A stretch of 64,000 bases of DNA from Pithys albifrons albifrons (taxonomy: Eukaryota; Chordata; Aves; Passeriformes; Thamnophilidae), in the NCBI RefSeq assembly GCF_047495875.1, contig NC_092460.1:42078073-42142072 (forward strand), written 5' to 3'. A program made the position numbers and the translations under genes. Positions 34,820-46,839 of this stretch are shown here, in pieces. Each line of letters opens with the position of its first letter. The stretch's first letter is position 1. Under the pieces are notes generated by a model. It had not been told where the DNA came from, made no database searches, and saw only the letters and a list, made by a program, of their open reading frames with translations.

Positions 34820-37800
34820 TCCTGTCTGTCAGAAATCAAGAGTTTCACGTGTTAGAAGAGCAAAGGTGCACTTTGCGATAAGAGCTTCGCGTACGTAACA
34901 ACTGTGTTTTTCACCAAGAAAGAAAGCTCCAGACCTGCATTCTCGAATGCATATGATTCACTTATCAAAGCCATAAGAAATGTGTGTCCTTATGCCTTCT
35001 GTCTTGCAAGAATCAACTGTTTCTCTTGTTATCAACGAAAAGTTGCACTTTGCGAGATGAGCTTCCCCTAAGGAACAAAGTTGCTTTTCACCGAGAAAGA
35101 AAGCTCCAGACCTGCATTCTCGAATGCATATGATTCACTTATCAAAGCCATAAAAAATATATGTCCTTATGCATTCTGTCTTGCAAGAATCAGCTGATTC
35201 TCTTGATAGCAACGAAAAGTTGCGCTTTGCGAGATGAGCTTCCCCTAAGGAACATGGTTGCTTTTCACCGAGAAAGAAAGATCCAGTCCTGGATTCTCAG
35301 ATGCATATGAGAATCTTTCTAAAGCCATAAGAAATATGTGTCCTGATACATTCTTTCTGGCAGGAATCGACTGTTTCACTTGTTAGCAGAAAAATGCTAC
35401 TCTTTGCGAGCTGAACTTCCCCTAAGGAATAACTGTGCTTTCCATCCAGAAAGAGAGCTCCAGTCCTGGATTCTCTAATGCATGTGATTCACTAACAAGA
35501 GCCATAAGAATACTGTGTCCTGATGCCTTCTGTCTGATAGGAATCGACTCTTTCACTTAGCAAATCAAAGTTGCACTTTGCTCGTTGACCTTCCCCTAAG
35601 GAACAACAGTGCTTTGCACAGTGAAAGCAAGCTCCAGCTCTGGAGTTTTAGATGCATATGATTTACTTTCCAAAACCATAAGAAATATGTGCCCTGATGT
35701 CTCCTGTCTGTCAGAAATCAAGAGTTTCACGTGTTAGAAGAGCAAAGGTGCACTTTGCGATAAGAGCTTCCCGTACGTAACAACTGTGTTTTTCACCAAG
35801 AAAGAAAGCTCCAGACCTGCATTCTCGAATGCATATGATTCACTTATCAAAGCCATAAGAAATGTGTGTCCTTATGCCTTCTGTCTTGCAAGAATCAACT
35901 GTTTCTCTTGTTATCAACGAAAAGTTGCACTTTGCGAGATGAGCTTCCCCTAAGGAACAAAGTTGCTTTTCACCGAGAAAGAAAGCTCCAGACCTGCATT
36001 CTCGAATGCATATGATTCACTTATCAAAGCCATAAAAAATATATGTCCTTATGCATTCTGTCTTGCACGAATCAGCTGATTCTCTTGATAGCAACGAAAA
36101 GTTGCGCTTTGCGAGATGAGCTTCCCCTAAGGAACATGGTTGCTTTTCACCGAGAAAGAAAGATCCAGTCCTGGATTCTCAGATGCATATGAGAATCTTT
36201 CTAAAGCCATAAGAAATATGTGTCCTGATACATTCTTTCTGGCAGGAATCGACTGTTTCACTTGTTAGCAGAAAAATGCTACTCTTTGCGAGCTGAACTT
36301 CCCCTAAGGAATAACTGTGCTTTCCATCCAGAAAGAGAGCTCCAGTCCTGGATTCTCTAATGCATGCGATTCACTAACAAGAGCCATAAGAATACTGTGT
36401 CCTGATGCCTTCTGTCTGACAGGAATCGACTGTTTCACTTGTTAGCAAAGCAAAGTTGCACTTTGCTCGTTGAGCTTCCCCTAAGGAACAACAGTGCTTT
36501 GCATCCAGAAAGAGAGCTCCAGTCCTGGATTCTCTGATGCATGTGATTCACTAACCAGAGCCATAAGAATACTGTGTCCTGATGCCTTCTGTCTGACAGG
36601 AATCGACTGTTTCACTTGTTAGCAAAGCAGAGTTGCACTTTGCTATTGAGCTTCCCGTAAAGAAACAACAGTGCTTTGCACCATGAAAGCAAGCTCCAGC
36701 CCTGGAGTTTTAGATGCATATGATTTACTTTCCAAAACCATAAGAAATATGTGCCCTGATGTCTCCTGTCTGTCAGAAATCAAGAGTTTCACGTGTTAGA
36801 AGAGCAAAGGTGCACTTTGCGATAAGAGCTTCCCCTACGTAACAACTGTGTTTTTCACCAAGAAAGAAAGCTCCAGACCTGCATTCTCGAATGCATATGA
36901 TTCACTTATCAAAGCCATAAGAAATATGTGTCCTTATGCCTTCTGTCTTGCAAGAATCAACTGTTTCTCTTGTTATCAACGAAAAGTTGCACTTTGCGAG
37001 ATGAGCTTCCCCTAAGGAACAAAGTTGTTTTTCACGGAGAAAGAAAGATCCAGGCCTGGATTCTCAGATGCATATTATTCACTTATCAAAGCCATAAGAA
37101 ATGTGTGTCCTTATGCCTTCTGTCTTACATGAATCAGCTGTTTCTCTTGTTAGCAACGAAAAGTTGCACTTTGCGAGATGAGCTTCCCCTAAGGAACAAC
37201 GCTGTTTCTCACCGAGAAAGAAAGATCCAGTCCTGGATTCACAGATGGATATGAGAATCTTTCTAAAGCCATAAGAAATGTGTGTCCTGATACATTCTTT
37301 CTGTCAGGAATCGACTGTTTCACTTGTTAGCAGAAAAATGCTACTCTTTGCGAGCTGAACTTCCCGTATGGAACAACAGTGCTTTGCATCCAGAATGAGA
37401 GCTCCAGTCCTGGATTCTCTGATGCATGTGATTCACTAGCCAGAGCCATAACAATACTGTGTCCTGATGCTTTCTGTCTGACAGGAATCGACTGTTTCAC
37501 TTGTTAGCAAAGCAAATTTGCACTTTGCTCGTTGAGCTTCCCCTAAAGAACAATTGTGCTTTTCACCGTGAAAGCAAGCTCCAGCCCTGGAGTTTTAGAT
37601 GCATATGATTTACTTTCCAAAACCATAACAAATATATGCCCTGATGTCTCCTGTCCGTCAGAAATCCAGAGTTCACGTGTTAGAAGAGCAAAGGTGCACT
37701 TTGCGATAGGAGCTTCCCGTACGTAACAACTGTGTTTTTCACCAAGAAAGAAAGCTCCAGACCTGCATTCTCGAATGCATATGATTCACTTATCGAAGCC

Positions 37801-38532
37801 ATAAGAAATGTGTGTCCTTATGCTTTCTGTCTTGCAAGAATCAGCTGTTTCTCTTGTTAGCAACGAAAAGTTGTACTTTGCGAGATGAGCTTCCCTTAAG
37901 GAACAAAGTTGTTTTTCACGGAGAAAGAAAGATCCAGGCCTGGATTCTCAGATGCATATTATTCACTTATCAAAGCCATAAGAAATGTGTGTCCTTATGC
38001 CTTCTGTCTTACAAGAATCAGCTGTTTCTCTTGTTAGCAACGAAAAGTTGCACTTTGCGAGATGAGCTTCCCCTAAGGACCAACGCTGTTTCTCACCGAG
38101 AAAGAAAGATCCAATCCTGGATTCTCAGATGTATATGAGAATCTTTCTAAAGCCATAAGAAATATGTGTCCTGATACATTCTTTCTGGCAGGAATCGACT
38201 GTTTCACTTGTTAGCAGAAAAATGCTACTCTTTGCGAGCTGAACTTCCCCTAAAGAACGAATGCGCTTTGCATCCAGAAGGAGGGCTCCAGTCCTGGATT
38301 CTCTGATGCATGTGATTCACTAGCCAGAGCCATAACAATACTGTGTCCTGATGCTTTCTGTCTGACAGGAATCGACTGTTTCACTTGTTAGCAAAGCAAA
38401 GTTGCACTTTGCTCGTTGAGCTTCCCCTAAGGAACAATTGTGCTTTTCACCGTGAAAGCAAGCTCCAGCCCTGGAGTTTTAGATGCATATGATTTACTTT
38501 CCAAAACCATAACAAATATATGCCCTGATGTC
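34820..38532 (+). repeat. Block c, copy 3, chimeric
   Basis: Units start at 34820, 35702 (hexamer, type-c marker C at 36068), 36764 (U4 of block-b type) and 37649 (U5 that becomes U4 sequence after about 38322). One base near 37516 is unique in the window (GCAAATTTGC where all other copies have GCAAAGTTGC). Confidence 0.9.
37649..38532 (+). repeat. Hybrid pentamer U5/U4
   Basis: The unit is U5 up to GAAGGAGGGCTCC at about 38285. After 38322 it reads TAGCCAGAGCCATAAC and GAACAATTGTGC, which are U4 marks. Shared sequence at the switch is 38285-38322. Position 38431 is G (CCCCTAAGGAACAATTG) where U4 has A everywhere else I looked. Confidence 0.9.
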
Positions 38533-39413
38533 TCCTGTCCGTCAGAAATCCAGAGTTCACGTGTTAGAAGAGCAAAGGTGCACTTTGCGATAGGAGCTTC
38601 CCGTACGTAACAACTGTGTTTTTCACCAAGAAAGAAAGCTCCAGACCTGCATTCTCGAATGCATATGATTCACTTATCGAAGCCATAAGAAATGTGTGTC
38701 CTTATGCTTTCTGTCTTGCAAGAATCAGCTGTTTCTCTTGTTAGCAACGAAAAGTTGTACTTTGCGAGATGAGCTTCCCTTAAGGAACAAAGTTGTTTTT
38801 CACGGAGAAAGAAAGATCCAGGCCTGGATTCTCAGATGCATATTATTCACTTATCAAAGCCATAAGAAATGTGTGTCCTTATGCCTTCTGTCTTACAAGA
38901 ATCAGCTGATTCTCTTGATAGCAACGAAAAGTTGCGCTTTGCGAGATGAGCTTCCCCTAAGGAACATGGTTGCTTTTCACCGAGAAAGAAAGATCCAGTC
39001 CTGGATTCTCAGATGCATATGAGAATCTTTCTAAAGCCATAAGAAATATGTGTCCTGATACATTCTTTCTGGCAGGAATCGACTGTTTCACTTGTTAGCA
39101 GAAAAATGCTACTCTTTGCGAGCTGAACTTCCCCTAAGGAATAACTGTGCTTTCCATCCAGAAAGAGAGCTTTAGTCCTGGATTCTCTAATGCATGTGAT
39201 TCACTAACAAGAGCCATAAGAATACTGTGTCCTGATGCCTTCTGTCTGATAGGAATCGACTCTTTCACTTAGCAAATCAAAGTTGCACTTTGCTCGTTGA
39301 CCTTCCCCTAAGGAACAACAGTGCTTTGCACAGTGAAAGCAAGCTCCAGCTCTGGAGTTTTAGATGCATATGATTTACTTTCCAAAACCATAAGAAATAT
39401 GTGCCCTGATGTC
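38533..39413 (+). repeat. Hybrid pentamer U5/second 882-bp pentamer, 881 bp
   Basis: The unit begins TGTCCGTCAG with the U5 1-bp deletion and keeps U5 sequence to CTTAC at 38895. It then reads GATTCTCTTGATAG, as in C. Only 13 bp (38896-38908) are shared at the switch. It finishes with D (GAGCTTTAG) and E, including E's 3-bp deletion, which gives 881 bp. Confidence 0.92.
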
Positions 39414-42244
39414 TCCTGTCTGTCAGAAATCAAGAGTTTCACGTGTTAGAAGAGCAAAGGTGCACTTTGCGATAAGAGCTTCCCGTACGTAACAACTGTG
39501 TTTTTCACCAAGAAAGAAAGCTCCAGACCTGCATTCTCGAATGCATATGATTCACTTATCAAAGCCATAAGAAATGTGTGTCCTTATGCCTTCTGTCTTG
39601 CAAGAATCAACTGTTTCTCTTGTTATCAACGAAAAGTTGCACTTTGCGAGATGAGCTTCCCCTAAGGAACAAAGTTGCTTTTCACCGAGAAAGAAAGCTC
39701 CAGACCTGCATTCTCGAATGCATATGATTCACTTATCAAAGCCATAAAAAATATATGTCCTTATGCATTCTGTCTTGCAAGAATCAGCTGATTCTCTTGA
39801 TAGCAACGAAAAGTTGCGCTTTGCGAGATGAGCTTCCCCTAAGGAACATGGTTGCTTTTCACCGAGAAAGAAAGATCCAGTCCTGGATTCTCAGATGCAT
39901 ATGAGAATCTTTCTAAAGCCATAAGAAATATGTGTCCTGATACATTCTTTCTGGCAGGAATCGACTGTTTCACTTGTTAGCAGAAAAATGCTACTCTTTG
40001 CGAGCTGAACTTCCCCTAAGGAATAACTGTGCTTTCCATCCAGAAAGAGAGCTCCAGTCCTGGATTCTCTAATGCATGCGATTCACTAACAAGAGCCATA
40101 AGAATACTGTGTCCTGATGCCTTCTGTCTGACAGGAATCGACTGTTTCACTTGTTAGCAAAGCAAAGTTGCACTTTGCTCGTTGAGCTTCCCCTAAGGAA
40201 CAACAGTGCTTTGCATCCAGAAAGAGAGCTCCAGTCCTGGATTCTCTGATGCATGTGATTCACTAACCAGAGCCATAAGAATACTGTGTCCTGATGCCTT
40301 CTGTCTGACAGGAATCGACTGTTTCACTTGTTAGCAAAGCAGAGTTGCACTTTGCTATTGAGCTTCCCGTAAAGAAACAACAGTGCTTTGCACCATGAAA
40401 GCAAGCTCCAGCCCTGGAGTTTTAGATGCATATGATTTACTTTCCAAAACCATAAGAAATATGTGCCCTGATGTCTCCTGTCTGTCAGAAATCAAGAGTT
40501 TCACGTGTTAGAAGAGCAAAGGTGCACTTTGCGATAAGAGCTTCCCCTACGTAACAACTGTGTTTTTCACCAAGAAAGAAAGCTCCAGACCTGCATTCTC
40601 GAATGCATATGATTCACTTATCAAAGCCATAAGAAATATGTGTCCTTATGCCTTCTGTCTTGCAAGAATCAACTGTTTCTCTTGTTATCAACGAAAAGTT
40701 GCACTTTGCGAGATGAGCTTCCCCTAAGGAACAAAGTTGTTTTTCACGGAGAAAGAAAGATCCAGGCCTGGATTCTCAGATGCATATTATTCACTTATCA
40801 AAGCCATAAGAAATGTGTGTCCTTATGCCTTCTGTCTTACAAGAATCAGCTGTTTCTCTTGTTAGCAACGAAAAGTTGCACTTTGCGAGATGAGCTTCCC
40901 CTAAGGAACAACGCTGTTTCTCACCGAGAAAGAAAGATCCAGTCCTGGATTCACAGATGGATATGAGAATCTTTCTAAAGCCATAAGAAATGTGTGTCCT
41001 GATACATTCTTTCTGTCAGGAATCGACTGTTTCACTTGTTAGCAGAAAAATGCTACTCTTTGCGAGCTGAACTTCCCGTATGGAACAACAGTGCTTTGCA
41101 TCCAGAATGAGAGCTCCAGTCCTGGATTCTCTGATGCATGTGATTCACTAGCCAGAGCCATAACAATACTGTGTCCTGATGCTTTCTGTCTGACAGGAAT
41201 CGACTGTTTCACTTGTTAGCAAAGCAAAGTTGCACTTTGCTCGTTGAGCTTCCCCTAAAGAACAATTGTGCTTTTCACCGTGAAAGCAAGCTCCAGCCCT
41301 GGAGTTTTAGATGCATATGATTTACTTTCCAAAACCATAACAAATATATGCCCTGATGTCTCCTGTCCGTCAGAAATCCAGAGTTCACGTGTTAGAAGAG
41401 CAAAGGTGCACTTTGCGATAGGAGCTTCCCGTACGTAACAACTGTGTTTTTCACCAAGAAAGAAAGCTCCAGACCTGCATTCTCGAATGCATATGATTCA
41501 CTTATCGAAGCCATAAGAAATGTGTGTCCTTATGCTTTCTGTCTTGCAAGAATCAGCTGTTTCTCTTGTTAGCAACGAAAAGTTGTACTTTGCGAGATGA
41601 GCTTCCCTTAAGGAACAAAGTTGTTTTTCACGGAGAAAGAAAGATCCAGGCCTGGATTCTCAGATGCATATTATTCACTTATCAAAGCCATAAGAAATGT
41701 GTGTCCTTATGCCTTCTGTCTTACAAGAATCAGCTGTTTCTCTTGTTAGCAACGAAAAGTTGCACTTTGCGAGATGAGCTTCCCCTAAGGACCAACGCTG
41801 TTTCTCACCGAGAAAGAAAGATCCAATCCTGGATTCTCAGATGTATATGAGAATCTTTCTAAAGCCATAAGAAATATGTGTCCTGATACATTCTTTCTGG
41901 CAGGAATCGACTGTTTCACTTGTTAGCAGAAAAATGCTACTCTTTGCGAGCTGAACTTCCCCTAAAGAACGAATGCGCTTTGCATCCAGAAGGAGGGCTC
42001 CAGTCCTGGATTCTCTGATGCATGTGATTCACTAACCAGAGCCATAAGAATACTGTGTCCTGATGCCTTCTGTCTGACAGGAATCGACTGTTTCACTTGT
42101 TAGCAAAGCAGAGTTGCACTTTGCTATTGAGCTTCCCGTAAAGAAACAACAGTGCTTTGCACCATGAAAGCAAGCTCCAGCCCTGGAGTTTTAGATGCAT
42201 ATGATTTACTTTCCAAAACCATAAGAAATATGTGCCCTGATGTC
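38533..42244 (+). repeat. Rearranged insert, 3712 bp: hybrid pentamer, hexamer, U4 and U5
   Basis: The segment is 881 + 1062 + 885 + 884 bp. The first pentamer begins as U5 (TGTCCGTCAG) and turns into the second 882-bp pentamer near 38896-38908, keeping that pentamer's marker GAGCTTTAG at about 39170. The hexamer has CTTCCCGTACG, as in blocks b and c, without the block-c marker. The U4 at 40476 matches block a. The U5 at 41361 has TTTTTCACC and CTGGCAGG, as in blocks b and c, and lacks the block-b G. It therefore matches none of blocks a, b or c completely. It is either a mosaic or a remnant of a fourth block type. Confidence 0.9.
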
Positions 42245-45200
42245 TCCTGTCTGTCAGAAATCAAGAGTTTCACGTGTTAGAAGAGCAAAGGTGCACTTTG
42301 CGATAAGAGCTTCGCGTACGTAACAACTGTGTTTTTCACCAAGAAAGAAAGCTCCAGACCTGCATTCTCGAATGCATATGATTCACTTATCAAAGCCATA
42401 AGAAATGTGTGTCCTTATGCCTTCTGTCTTGCAAGAATCAACTGTTTCTCTTGTTATCAACGAAAAGTTGCACTTTGCGAGATGAGCTTCCCCTAAGGAA
42501 CAAAGTTGCTTTTCACCGAGAAAGAAAGCTCCAGACCTGCATTCTCGAATGCATATGATTCACTTATCAAAGCCATAAAAAATATATGTCCTTATGCATT
42601 CTGTCTTGCAAGAATCAGCTGATTCTCTTGATAGCAACGAAAAGTTGCGCTTTGCGAGATGAGCTTCCCCTAAGGAACATGGTTGCTTTTCACCGAGAAA
42701 GAAAGATCCAGTCCTGGATTCTCAGATGCATATGAGAATCTTTCTAAAGCCATAAGAAATATGTGTCCTGATACATTCTTTCTGGCAGGAATCGACTGTT
42801 TCACTTGTTAGCAGAAAAATGCTACTCTTTGCGAGCTGAACTTCCCCTAAGGAATAACTGTGCTTTCCATCCAGAAAGAGAGCTCCAGTCCTGGATTCTC
42901 TAATGCATGTGATTCACTAACAAGAGCCATAAGAATACTGTGTCCTGATGCCTTCTGTCTGATAGGAATCGACTCTTTCACTTAGCAAATCAAAGTTGCA
43001 CTTTGCTCGTTGACCTTCCCCTAAGGAACAACAGTGCTTTGCACAGTGAAAGCAAGCTCCAGCTCTGGAGTTTTAGATGCATATGATTTACTTTCCAAAA
43101 CCATAAGAAATATGTGCCCTGATGTCTCCTGTCTGTCAGAAATCAAGAGTTTCACGTGTTAGAAGAGCAAAGGTGCACTTTGCGATAAGAGCTTCCCGTA
43201 CGTAACAACTGTGTTTTTCACCAAGAAAGAAAGCTCCAGACCTGCATTCTCGAATGCATATGATTCACTTATCAAAGCCATAAGAAATGTGTGTCCTTAT
43301 GCCTTCTGTCTTGCAAGAATCAACTGTTTCTCTTGTTATCAACGAAAAGTTGCACTTTGCGAGATGAGCTTCCCCTAAGGAACAAAGTTGCTTTTCACCG
43401 AGAAAGAAAGCTCCAGACCTGCATTCTCGAATGCATATGATTCACTTATCAAAGCCATAAAAAATATATGTCCTTATGCATTCTGTCTTGCAAGAATCAG
43501 CTGATTCTCTTGATAGCAACGAAAAGTTGCGCTTTGCGAGATGAGCTTCCCCTAAGGAACATGGTTGCTTTTCACCGAGAAAGAAAGATCCAGTCCTGGA
43601 TTCTCAGATGCATATGAGAATCTTTCTAAAGCCATAAGAAATATGTGTCCTGATACATTCTTTCTGGCAGGAATCGACTGTTTCACTTGTTAGCAGAAAA
43701 ATGCTACTCTTTGCGAGCTGAACTTCCCCTAAGGAATAACTGTGCTTTCCATCCAGAAAGAGAGCTTTAGTCCTGGATTCTCTAATGCATGTGATTCACT
43801 AACAAGAGCCATAAGAATACTGTGTCCTGATGCCTTCTGTCTGATAGGAATCGACTCTTTCACTTAGCAAATCAAAGTTGCACTTTGCTCGTTGACCTTC
43901 CCCTAAGGAACAACAGTGCTTTGCACAGTGAAAGCAAGCTCCAGCTCTGGAGTTTTAGATGCATATGATTTACTTTCCAAAACCATAAGAAATATGTGCC
44001 CTGATGTCTCCTGTCTGTCAGAAATCAAGAGTTTCACGTGTTAGAAGAGCAAAGGTGCACTTTGCGATAAGAGCTTCCCGTACGTAACAACTGTGTTTTT
44101 CACCAAGAAAGAAAGCTCCAGACCTGCATTCTCGAATGCATATGATTCACTTATCAAAGCCATAAGAAATGTGTGTCCTTATGCCTTCTGTCTTGCAAGA
44201 ATCAACTGTTTCTCTTGTTATCAACGAAAAGTTGCACTTTGCGAGATGAGCTTCCCCTAAGGAACAAAGTTGCTTTTCACCGAGAAAGAAAGCTCCAGAC
44301 CTGCATTCTCGAATGCATATGATTCACTTATCAAAGCCATAAAAAATATATGTCCTTATGCATTCTGTCTTGCAAGAATCAGCTGATTCTCTTGATAGCA
44401 ACGAAAAGTTGCGCTTTGCGAGATGAGCTTCCCCTAAGGAACATGGTTGCTTTTCACCGAGAAAGAAAGATCCAGTCCTGGATTCTCAGATGCATATGAG
44501 AATCTTTCTAAAGCCATAAGAAATATGTGTCCTGATACATTCTTTCTGGCAGGAATCGACTGTTTCACTTGTTAGCAGAAAAATGCTACTCTTTGCGAGC
44601 TGAACTTCCCCTAAGGAATAACTGTGCTTTCCATCCAGAAAGAGAGCTCCAGTCCTGGATTCTCTAATGCATGCGATTCACTAACAAGAGCCATAAGAAT
44701 ACTGTGTCCTGATGCCTTCTGTCTGACAGGAATCGACTGTTTCACTTGTTAGCAAAGCAAAGTTGCACTTTGCTCGTTGAGCTTCCCCTAAGGAACAACA
44801 GTGCTTTGCATCCAGAAAGAGAGCTCCAGTCCTGGATTCTCTGATGCATGTGATTCACTAACCAGAGCCATAAGAATACTGTGTCCTGATGCCTTCTGTC
44901 TGACAGGAATCGACTGTTTCACTTGTTAGCAAAGCAGAGTTGCACTTTGCTATTGAGCTTCCCGTAAAGAAACAACAGTGCTTTGCACCATGAAAGCAAG
45001 CTCCAGCCCTGGAGTTTTAGATGCATATGATTTACTTTCCAAAACCATAAGAAATATGTGCCCTGATGTCTCCTGTCTGTCAGAAATCAAGAGTTTCACG
45101 TGTTAGAAGAGCAAAGGTGCACTTTGCGATAAGAGCTTCCCCTACGTAACAACTGTGTTTTTCACCAAGAAAGAAAGCTCCAGACCTGCATTCTCGAATG

Positions 45201-46839
45201 CATATGATTCACTTATCAAAGCCATAAGAAATATGTGTCCTTATGCCTTCTGTCTTGCAAGAATCAACTGTTTCTCTTGTTATCAACGAAAAGTTGCACT
45301 TTGCGAGATGAGCTTCCCCTAAGGAACAAAGTTGTTTTTCACGGAGAAAGAAAGATCCAGGCCTGGATTCTCAGATGCATATTATTCACTTATCAAAGCC
45401 ATAAGAAATGTGTGTCCTTATGCCTTCTGTCTTACAAGAATCAGCTGTTTCTCTTGTTAGCAACGAAAAGTTGCACTTTGCGAGATGAGCTTCCCCTAAG
45501 GAACAACGCTGTTTCTCACCGAGAAAGAAAGATCCAGTCCTGGATTCACAGATGGATATGAGAATCTTTCTAAAGCCATAAGAAATGTGTGTCCTGATAC
45601 ATTCTTTCTGTCAGGAATCGACTGTTTCACTTGTTAGCAGAAAAATGCTACTCTTTGCGAGCTGAACTTCCCGTATGGAACAACAGTGCTTTGCATCCAG
45701 AATGAGAGCTCCAGTCCTGGATTCTCTGATGCATGTGATTCACTAGCCAGAGCCATAACAATACTGTGTCCTGATGCTTTCTGTCTGACAGGAATCGACT
45801 GTTTCACTTGTTAGCAAAGCAAAGTTGCACTTTGCTCGTTGAGCTTCCCCTAAAGAACAATTGTGCTTTTCACCGTGAAAGCAAGCTCCAGCCCTGGAGT
45901 TTTAGATGCATATGATTTACTTTCCAAAACCATAACAAATATATGCCCTGATGTCTCCTGTCCGTCAGAAATCCAGAGTTCACGTGTTAGAAGAGCAAAG
46001 GTGCACTTTGCGATAGGAGCTTCCCGTACGTAACAACTGTGTTTCTCACCAAGAAAGAAAGCTCCAGACCTGCATTCTCGAATGCATATGATTCACTTAT
46101 CGAAGCCATAAGAAATGTGTGTCCTTATGCTTTCTGTCTTGCAAGAATCAGCTGTTTCTCTTGTTAGCAACGAAAAGTTGTACTTTGCGAGATGAGCTTC
46201 CCTTAAGGAACAAAGTTGTTTTTCACGGAGAAAGAAAGATCCAGGCCTGGATTCTCAGATGCATATTATTCACTTATCAAAGCCATAAGAAATGTGTGTC
46301 CTTATGCCTTCTGTCTTACAAGAATCAGCTGTTTCTCTTGTTAGCAACGAAAAGTTGCACTTTGCGAGATGAGCTTCCCCTAAGGACCAACGCTGTTTCT
46401 CACCGAGAAAGAAAGATCCAATCCTGGATTCTCAGATGTATATGAGAATCTTTCTAAAGCCATAAGAAATATGTGTCCTGATACATTCTTTCTGTCAGGA
46501 ATCGACTGTTTCACTTGTTAGCAGAAAAATGCTACTCTTTGCGAGCTGAACTTCCCCTAAAGAACGAATGCGCTTTGCATCCAGAAGGAGGGCTCCAGTC
46601 CTGGATTCTCTGATGCATGTGATTCACTAACCAGAGCCATAAGAATACTGTGTCCTGATGCCTTCTGTCTGACAGGAATCGACTGTTTCACTTGTTAGCA
46701 AAGCAGAGTTGCACTTTGCTATTGAGCTTCCCGTAAAGAAACAACAGTGCTTTGCACCATGAAAGCAAGCTCCAGCCCTGGAGTTTTAGATGCATATGAT
46801 TTACTTTCCAAAACCATAAGAAATATGTGCCCTGATGTC
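42245..46839 (+). repeat. Block a, copy 4
   Basis: Units start at 42245, 43127, 44009 (hexamer), 45071 (U4) and 45956 (U5). TTTCTCACC near 46043 confirms type a. Pentamer 2 and the hexamer read CTTCCCG. Confidence 0.93.

Larger units (their letters stand above)
25807..38532 (+). repeat. Higher-order repeat copy 3, 12,726 bp, one monomer short and chimeric at its end
   Basis: The order a-b-c is kept, but block b is 4418 bp because its hexamer has lost one 177-bp monomer. Block c carries a U4 pentamer of block-b type (ACATGAATC at about 37127) although its hexamer has the block-c marker C at 36068. The last pentamer switches from U5 to U4 sequence near 38285-38322. It lacks the three private variants that unite copies 1 and 2. 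Confidence 0.93.
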
